From Chloroflexi bacterium UBA4733 (GTDB lineage Bacteria; Chloroflexota; UBA4733), in assembly GCA_002404055.1 (NCBI GenBank), contig DHIZ01000232.1:1-10793 (forward strand): DNA of 10,793 nucleotides, in the 5' to 3' direction. Position 1 is the stretch's first letter. Each line of letters starts with the position of its first letter. Both the position numbers and the translations under genes were made by a program. The notes beneath the pieces are model-generated. The model did not search any database. It was not told where the DNA came from and saw only the letters and a program-made list of their open reading frames with translations. This document shows positions 5,854 through 10,793 of the stretch, piece by piece.

Positions 5854-6366
5854 ATGCCGTGGATTGAGGCAGTCATCAAAGCCCGTTGGCTCGTCGCTGG
5901 GCTGGGCGAAGATAGTCCCGATGCCTGGTGGCAAAGTCACGCCATGTCCGCTACGGGACAACGTTTTCTTGCGCGCCTGTTCCCCCGTACTCCACTGACG
6001 GCGGCCCTTCGGGTCGCTGCCCATGCCGCACAACTGGAGCACGACGCGCGTATCGGTCAGCATGGCGTTTTCCATCTATTTCGCCTTCCCATCCAGGACG
6101 AGACCGCTGTCCAGCAGTTTCTAGGGCAGGCAAGTGCCGGTGCCATGTTGGGTCAGTTGGCTACCCACTCATCTTGGCCGGAACGTTTGAGCGCACTGAC
6201 AGAACTGTCCGGCGAGCCGGATCGGCGGCATGTGGCGGGACCCGTGCGTTGTGGGCGGCCCACGGCGTTTCGAAGTCAAGCCGGGCTGTCTCAGGTATGT
6301 GCAGTGTACTTGCAGGCATTCACCATCGGTAGTCAGGCCTACCCATTCGTGGAGCCATCGACTTGA
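5854..6366 (+). CDS. brxE: BREX protein BrxE
   Basis: A 170-residue soluble protein matching BrxE, the small protein of unknown biochemical role that opens type 6 BREX phage-defence operons. Matching landmarks in order are an N-terminal helix ending LVAGLGED (13-20), WW then SATGQRFLARLFPRT (about 25-46), a helix with HDARIG and GVFHLFRLP (63-79), a central alanine-rich helical part, GPVRCG (129-134) and the C-terminal VYLQAFTIGSQAYPF (151-165). ATG at 5854 is chosen: GGGAAG lies seven bases upstream and family sequence starts with it. A TTG at 5839 is a weaker alternative. The stop overlaps the brxA start by four bases (TTGA), implying translational coupling. It is the first gene of the operon. 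It appears intact. Confidence 0.82.
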   Translation: MPWIEAVIKARWLVAGLGEDSPDAWWQSHAMSATGQRFLARLFPRTPLTAALRVAAHAAQLEHDARIGQHGVFHLFRLPIQDETAVQQFLGQASAGAMLGQLATHSSWPERLSALTELSGEPDRRHVAGPVRCGRPTAFRSQAGLSQVCAVYLQAFTIGSQAYPFVEPST

Positions 6367-7172
6367 TAGGCGTTGAAACGGAAGAAGCGGTAACACAGTA
6401 CACCCTTGGCTTGGCCAAGGGCGGGGCCCTGCTTCCAGAAACGCGCATTCTTCTGGAAGCCTGGCAAACGGGGGAAGATCTGACTGCTTTCGGAGAGCGT
6501 GTTTTGCGCGACGATCTACTGGGACGGTCCACAGCACGACGCATTGATGACATTGTTAGGCGCTGCTTCGCGGCTCGTTTTCTGACGCCAGACGATGCAG
6601 CAGCGCGACACATGCAGTGCCTGATTCAAGGCGCGATACCTCGTCAGCTCTATACGGATTTGGTCTTCTTCTACACGGCGCAGCATGAGCATCTTCTGCG
6701 TGACGCCGCGGTGACGCGCTACTGGCCGTCCGTCCGTTCCGGTAGCCTCACCATAGGCAACAGCGAGGTGTATCAGTTGCTCGTGGAAGCGGAGCGCGAC
6801 GGTCGCATCTTGCGTGGTTGGTCGGATGAGATCAAGCGCGATATGGCCGGGCGCGTGCTAATAGCGCTCACGGAGTTTGGGCTACTCGCGCCGCTCAAAC
6901 CGGGGCGGCGCGAGGTATTGCCCTACCGCCCAATAGACGGTACCGTCGTCTATCTGACACACCTGTTGCACTTTGCCGGAGTCACGGATGCCTCCCTGGC
7001 CGTCCAGCCGCAGTGGGCACTGTTTGGACTGGAGCCACGGGACGTCTGGAACCGACTCGACATGCTCGCCGGAGAGGGTTGGTTCATCCTGCAACGGGCC
7101 GGCTCCGTCGTTCGTATCGCATGGAAGCACGTTCGAATGGAGGAGGTGGTGGATGTCCTCGCTGGAAGATGA
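6363..7172 (+). CDS. brxA: BREX protein BrxA (DUF1819)
   Basis: A 269-residue protein of the DUF1819 BrxA family, a conserved small BREX component reported to bind DNA in characterised systems and needed with BrxB and BrxC. Older annotations call it a putative inner-membrane protein, but no membrane helix is seen here. The diagnostic N-terminus reads YTLGLAKGGALLPETRILLEAW (13-34), followed by LLGRSTARRIDDIV (52-65) and FAARFL (69-74). The middle (QLYTDLVFFYTAQHEHLLRD) and C-terminal parts (winged-helix-like, about 140-265) follow family layout. The start is a TTG at 6363 overlapping the brxE stop. No upstream ATG exists, and the sequence fits the family from residue 10 on, so the exact start is moderately certain. 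Its 3' end overlaps brxB by 20 bases. It appears intact. Confidence 0.87.
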   Translation: MIGVETEEAVTQYTLGLAKGGALLPETRILLEAWQTGEDLTAFGERVLRDDLLGRSTARRIDDIVRRCFAARFLTPDDAAARHMQCLIQGAIPRQLYTDLVFFYTAQHEHLLRDAAVTRYWPSVRSGSLTIGNSEVYQLLVEAERDGRILRGWSDEIKRDMAGRVLIALTEFGLLAPLKPGRREVLPYRPIDGTVVYLTHLLHFAGVTDASLAVQPQWALFGLEPRDVWNRLDMLAGEGWFILQRAGSVVRIAWKHVRMEEVVDVLAGR

Positions 7173-7713
7173 CTTTGAACAACTCCTCCCGCACTTGCGC
7201 GGAACGCAACACAGTACTCGCGATCCCTTTTACTATTTCGTCTATGCGCCCGATCAAGCCTTGACCGTCAAGGCGCAGTTGCCGGTCTGGATCGCCCGCT
7301 TGCATAACGACGGCATCACCGCCGAACGCGTCTCCTTTTCCGATCTCCTTTGGGAGATTGTCGACGCCTCTGGGCACTGGCAAACCTGGTTGGACTACGA
7401 GGACGGCGCCGACCAACATGACGTTAACGAGTCGGTGCGCGACGTTCTACGCCTGCAGGATGCGCTGGTTGGCCGAGTTGCGGCACTTGTGGCCGAGCGG
7501 CGGGAGAAAACGGTAGTCTTCCTTACAGATACCGAGATGCTCCATCCCTACTTCCGCGTACGTACCCTTGAGAGCGTCCTGCACGACCGCATTCGTATTC
7601 CCCTGGTCGTCCTCTATCCCGGTCGTCGCGTCGGCCAGTTCGGGTTGCACTTTCTCGGCTTCTATCCCGAAGACCCGAACTATCGCGCCACCCTTATCGG
7701 AGGACTGGCATGA
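7153..7713 (+). CDS. brxB: BREX protein BrxB (DUF1788)
   Basis: A 186-residue DUF1788 protein, the BrxB component of BREX, essential for phage defence in tested systems though its molecular role is unsettled. Family features are the N-terminal DPFYYFVYAPDQALTVKAQLP block (24-44), a central acidic stretch, and the C-terminal core VVFLTDTEMLHPYFRVRTLE (121-140), then RIPLVVLYPG (148-157) and LHFLGFYPEDPNYRATLI (165-182). ATG at 7153 is preceded by a strong AGGAGGTG site (7141-7148), lies inside the end of brxA and gives normal family length. The larger frame from 6973 is only an upstream extension. The stop overlaps brxC by four bases (ATGA). It appears intact and translationally coupled on both sides. 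Confidence 0.9.
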   Translation: MSSLEDDFEQLLPHLRGTQHSTRDPFYYFVYAPDQALTVKAQLPVWIARLHNDGITAERVSFSDLLWEIVDASGHWQTWLDYEDGADQHDVNESVRDVLRLQDALVGRVAALVAERREKTVVFLTDTEMLHPYFRVRTLESVLHDRIRIPLVVLYPGRRVGQFGLHFLGFYPEDPNYRATLIGGLA

Positions 7714-8825
7714 TGGCCGGCGCGACGATCCGTTCGCTGTTCGCCTCGAACCGGCGTATCGAGCGCCCCATCGAAAAAGTCATCGACTACGCTGCCACCG
7801 ATGAGCAGCGGTTGCTTGCCGAGATCAGTGAGTACGAAGTTACCGCGAGCGTTGAACGCAACTTTCAGCGATTCCTGGATGCATTCGATACGGGTGTGCG
7901 CACCGGGCAAGTGACGGAAACCGGCATCTGGGTATCCGGCTTCTATGGTTCCGGCAAGAGCTCCTTCACCAAATACCTGGGCTTTGCCCTCGATCCGAAT
8001 CGGCGGGTGGGTGGCCGAGCCTTCCTCGACCTACTGGCCGAACGCATCGGGGCTGTGCCCGCGGCTCAACATCTGCGCACGTTGGCTAGCCAAGAGCCGG
8101 TGGCCGTCGTCATGCTGGACCTCGGCGCCGAGCAACTCGTCTCCTCCACTGTCACAGCAATCACGACCGTGCTCTACTGGAAGGTGCTGCAACAGGCAGG
8201 CTATTCCAAAGAGGAAAAGCTGGCCCAGTTGGAGTTCCGCCTGGACAAGGATGGACGCCTGGACGAATTTCGCCGCGCCTACAGTGAACAGTTTGGTCGC
8301 GCCTGGGAGGACGTCCATAACAACCCGCTCGTCGGAGTGGCGCACGCCGACCAACTCGTCCCGCGCTTCTATCCTCAGGAGTATGCCAAGGCGGGCGATT
8401 TCCGCAGCCTCCGCTTCTCCATGGTGGAAAGCGTCCGCGATCTCGCCGCGACTATGCTTGACCTGATCCGGCGCAAGACCGGCTACCAGAACGTGCTTTT
8501 CCTTGTTGACGAGGCCGGGCAATATGTGGCGCCGCGTGGCGAGCTGATTCTCAATCTGGATGGCTTGGCACGCAACCTGAAGGAGTTAGGACAGGGCCGC
8601 GCCTGGTTGGTCGCCACCGGACAGCAAACGCTGAGCGAGATTGTGGAACGGGCTGCCTACGTTCCGCCATCCGCGTCATTCAAGACTTGCTCGTTGACAC
8701 GACTAAGGCCATGCCGGTGGGCGCGACCCTGTTGGCCGATCAGCCAGTCGGCTGCCTTGCCAGCATCGACGGTATTTACGACACACTGCGCGCCGACATC
8801 GCCAAAGAGTTTCCCCATGCGGTGA
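7710..8825 (+). CDS. brxC: BREX ATPase BrxC/PglY, N-terminal fragment
   Basis: This is the N-terminal ATPase part of the large BREX protein BrxC (PglY), normally about 1,200 residues. Residues 1-316 are genuine: TIRSLFASNRRIERPIEKVI at the start, Walker A G77-FYGSGK83-SSF, Walker B VLFLVDE268 with AGQYV, and a sensor-like ATGQQTL (302-308) leading into EIVERAA. After codon 316 (base 8657) the frame leaves family sequence and reads 55 unrelated residues to a TGA at 8823-8825. Family sequence resumes in frame 2 at the same point, but only after a gap in the protein (the EIVERAA-to-LRSAIRVIQD interval is lost). Start ATG 7710 overlaps the brxB stop (ATGA) with GGAGG upstream at 7699-7703. A translated product would be a 371-residue truncated ATPase. 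Unless the assembly is wrong, brxC is broken here. Confidence 0.88.
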   Translation: MMAGATIRSLFASNRRIERPIEKVIDYAATDEQRLLAEISEYEVTASVERNFQRFLDAFDTGVRTGQVTETGIWVSGFYGSGKSSFTKYLGFALDPNRRVGGRAFLDLLAERIGAVPAAQHLRTLASQEPVAVVMLDLGAEQLVSSTVTAITTVLYWKVLQQAGYSKEEKLAQLEFRLDKDGRLDEFRRAYSEQFGRAWEDVHNNPLVGVAHADQLVPRFYPQEYAKAGDFRSLRFSMVESVRDLAATMLDLIRRKTGYQNVLFLVDEAGQYVAPRGELILNLDGLARNLKELGQGRAWLVATGQQTLSEIVERAAYVPPSASFKTCSLTRLRPCRWARPCWPISQSAALPASTVFTTHCAPTSPKSFPMR

Positions 8826-8996
8826 GCGGTGTACAGCGCGTCACGGTGGTGCTACCTGGTGACAGCCTTGCCTTACGCGTCGCCAAGGCAATTGGGGCGC
8901 TCCAGCCCATTGAGAACTTCCCACGCAGCGCCGAGAACGTCGCGGCGCTGCTCTATCGGCAAGTGGGCAGCTCGCCGGAGATCGAGGAAGTGCGGG
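8657..8996 (+). pseudogene. brxC: brxC middle fragment (frame 2)
   Basis: Frame 2 from 8657 reads family BrxC sequence without a start codon: LRSAIRVIQDLLVD, then TTKAMPVGATLLADQPVG, a helix IYDTLRADIAKEFPHAV, then GALQPIENFPRSAENVAALLY and IEEVRA. It is about 113 codons and joins seamlessly to the end of the N-terminal fragment at DNA level (the shared bases cta/tac at 8657-8660). By my recollection of BrxC layout, roughly 110-130 residues that normally separate ERAA from LRSAIRV are missing. At its 3' end the frame becomes meaningless near 8996 and stops downstream at 9155-9157. It is not independently expressible. Confidence 0.8.
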
Positions 8997-10793
8997 CGTC
9001 GCAACGCCTATCAACCGACCGTTGGCGAAGTGAGCCAGTTACGCAGCCGGATTCTGCAATCCATCTTCGATCCGTTGCCGTCCGCAGTGCTCGACGGCGC
9101 GAAGACCGTGCGTGCTGGCGTCAGGCTTGGCTCCGTCTCGATCGTTGGCGAGAATGAGGAGGTTCAGTTTCGGTTGGAGCCGACAGATGGCGCCGGTTGG
9201 GAGAGTCGGCGTACCACGCTGCTGGAAGAGACAACAGGACGTGGCGACTGGCGAACCGTCGTCGCCTGGCTGCTCCGCCCGGATGACACGATCGAGGACC
9301 AACTTGCGGACGTGATTCGCTCCCAACGGATCGTCCGCGCTATAGCAGAGAGCGAAGCGGATAAAGACGTTGCCCAGTTTATCCGCGCCGAGCAGCGCGC
9401 CGCCCAACGGGGACAGGAGCAAGCGGCGGTGCTCTACCGCACCGCATTGCAGCGAGGAACGCTCATCTTCCGCGGCAGGCCGATTCCTGCGCAGTCGGCT
9501 GGGGCGGATGTGGCCGCAATCGCACGCGTAGTGCTGCAGGGAGCAGCGGCCGATGTCTATCCCGAGTTCCATCTGGTGAACATCCGACCGACGACCGATC
9601 TGGCTGCGCGCTTCCTGGCCGTCGAGCGCCTCGATCGCATGCCCAGAGAACACGATCCGCTCGGTTTTGTCGTTCTTAGCCGCAGTCGCTCCCGCGTGAA
9701 CCCCGACCACCCTGCCCTGTCAAAGGCCCTGCAAGCGCTCCACATGAAATTGGATCAGGCCGGTACTGACCGCCTGCAAGGCAATGCCCTCCAGGATATG
9801 TTCGCTACTGCTCCCTATGGTTGGTCGAAGGATGCGACTCGCTACGTCTTTGCCGCACTGCTTCTGGCAGGCGAAGTCGCCTTTCATACTGCCGACAGCA
9901 GTACCCCGGTAACAGTGCCCGGTCCGTCCGCCATTGAGGCGGTGCGTACGACCCAGGCCTTCGGACGCATCGGCGTATCGCTGCGGGACAGCAAGCCGAC
10001 TATTGAAATGCTCGATCGATCGAGCGAGCGACTGGAGCAGATGCTGGGGCTGACCGTGCTGCCGCAGGAAGAGTCGATCAGCCGCGCCGCCCGCGACCAT
10101 CTACCGGCGCGGCTTGATGTGATCGTGGCCTTGCCCAAACAACTGCAAGCCCTGGGCCTGCCGGGCGATGAGCGCGCGCAGGCGGTGGTCGATGTTGGTC
10201 GTAGCATCCTGCAAGGCGACGGCGCCGGCGCGCTGTCCATCCTTGGAGCAACGGCTTGTAGCTTTCCAGCGGACATGGACTGGGCGAGCACGGCCACGGC
10301 AGAACTGGCGCGCGGCGCTGGGCGTACTATCGCCGCGTCGCGCGATCTCGTGGCGGCGGTCGATGAGCTGGCCGCAGACTTTGGCGGCTCGATGCTCATC
10401 GAGGAGGCCGACCGCGGCGTTCTGCAGGACGTACTCACCTCCGACACCTTCTTTACCCGGCTGGCCGACCTGCGTGGCATGCAACGTCGTGTCTGCGAAG
10501 CTGCTGCCGCTCTATATGCTGACCAACTGCTCGTCTATACGGCGGCGCTTGCCGACGTGCGGCGGGAAGTCGAGGCGCTGCCGGAGTGGCTCCGTTTGAG
10601 CGACGATGATCGACAGGACGTTGGTCTGCGCCTGACTGTGGATGTGCCAGGCAGTCCGCAGCCTGGACAAGAGATCGCGTTGCTGCGCCGCGTCCTGGTT
10701 CGGGGCGCCGGTATTGACCGACTGCGACGTGATCTCAAACAGGAAATTCGTCGCCGGCTACCCGCCGATGTTGCCGTTCACGACGGCATCGGT
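8997..10793 (+). pseudogene. brxC: brxC C-terminal fragment (frame 3, runs off right edge)
   Basis: Frame 3, the same frame as the N-terminal fragment, is open from about 8997 to the end of the window, about 599 codons. It begins RRNAYQPTVGEVSQLRSRIL, QSIFDPLPSA, and carries typical BrxC C-terminal features: VRAGVRLGSVSI, DDTIEDQLADVI, long charged helices, PYGWSKDATRYVFAALLLAGEV and a C-terminal helical region ending ADVAVHDGIG at the edge. The sequence is well conserved, with no further stops or frameshifts. About 40 residues expected between IEEVRA and RRNAYQP appear missing, by comparison with the family layout I remember. No convincing start codon with a ribosome site is seen, so independent translation is unlikely. 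With the missing parts restored, total length would be near the normal 1,200 residues. pglX, pglZ, brxD and brxHI would be expected beyond the edge if this is type 6. Confidence 0.82.

Noticed and set aside
8657..9003. Programmed ribosomal frameshifting in brxC
   Set aside because: No slippery sequence is seen, and conserved protein sequence is missing at both junctions, which frameshifting cannot explain.
9039..9710. 223-codon minus-strand frame
   Set aside because: It is antisense to the conserved C-terminal part of BrxC. Low-complexity shadow.

Overview
The window is GC-rich bacterial DNA. A twin-arginine-like lipoprotein leader, a GH127-type glycosidase and scattered defence genes suggest an environmental or metagenomic bacterium. 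Chloroflexota would fit, but that is an inference from gene style, and no marker gene is present. No tRNA, rRNA or CRISPR array was seen.

Left part (1-2313). The minus strand opens with the first 47 codons of a lipoprotein that runs off the left edge. A gene-poor stretch (142-606) follows, holding two small relics: a histidine-kinase-like coiled-coil fragment and an excisionase-like N-terminus. Next is a plus-strand conserved hypothetical protein (607-996), and then a cluster of GC-rich hairpins. On the minus strand lie a C-terminal remnant of a DUF3800 gene (1144-1434) and a toxin-antitoxin pair: a small antitoxin (2094-2294) followed by a Doc/Fic-family toxin (1553-2059). A 9-bp-arm palindrome covers both the predicted -10 box and the antitoxin start. 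This suggests autoregulation and a nearly leaderless mRNA.

Middle part (2366-5544). Two minus-strand metabolic genes encode an aldo/keto reductase and a GH127 (DUF1680, beta-L-arabinofuranosidase-type) glycosidase. About 310 bp separate them, including a roughly 120-bp element with near-perfect 17-bp inverted ends (MITE-like, or a structured RNA) and an adjoining perfect hairpin.

Right part (5854-10793). A tightly packed plus-strand operon encodes BREX anti-phage proteins in the order brxE-brxA-brxB-brxC, with overlapping start and stop codons. This order, led by brxE, matches type 6 BREX; pglX, pglZ, brxD and brxHI would be expected beyond the right edge. The brxC gene is broken. Its N-terminal ATPase part, a middle piece and a C-terminal piece lie in frames 3, 2 and 3. 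At each switch, family-conserved sequence is missing rather than merely shifted, so there are two internal deletions (or two assembly collapses). Unless these are sequencing artefacts, the BREX system is probably inactive or decaying.

The Doc module, the DUF3800 remnant and BREX together give the window a defence-island flavour, with ordinary carbohydrate and redox genes in between. The main system is a known one. The unusual points are the doubly deleted brxC, the operator over the antitoxin start and the inverted-repeat element at 3420-3541.
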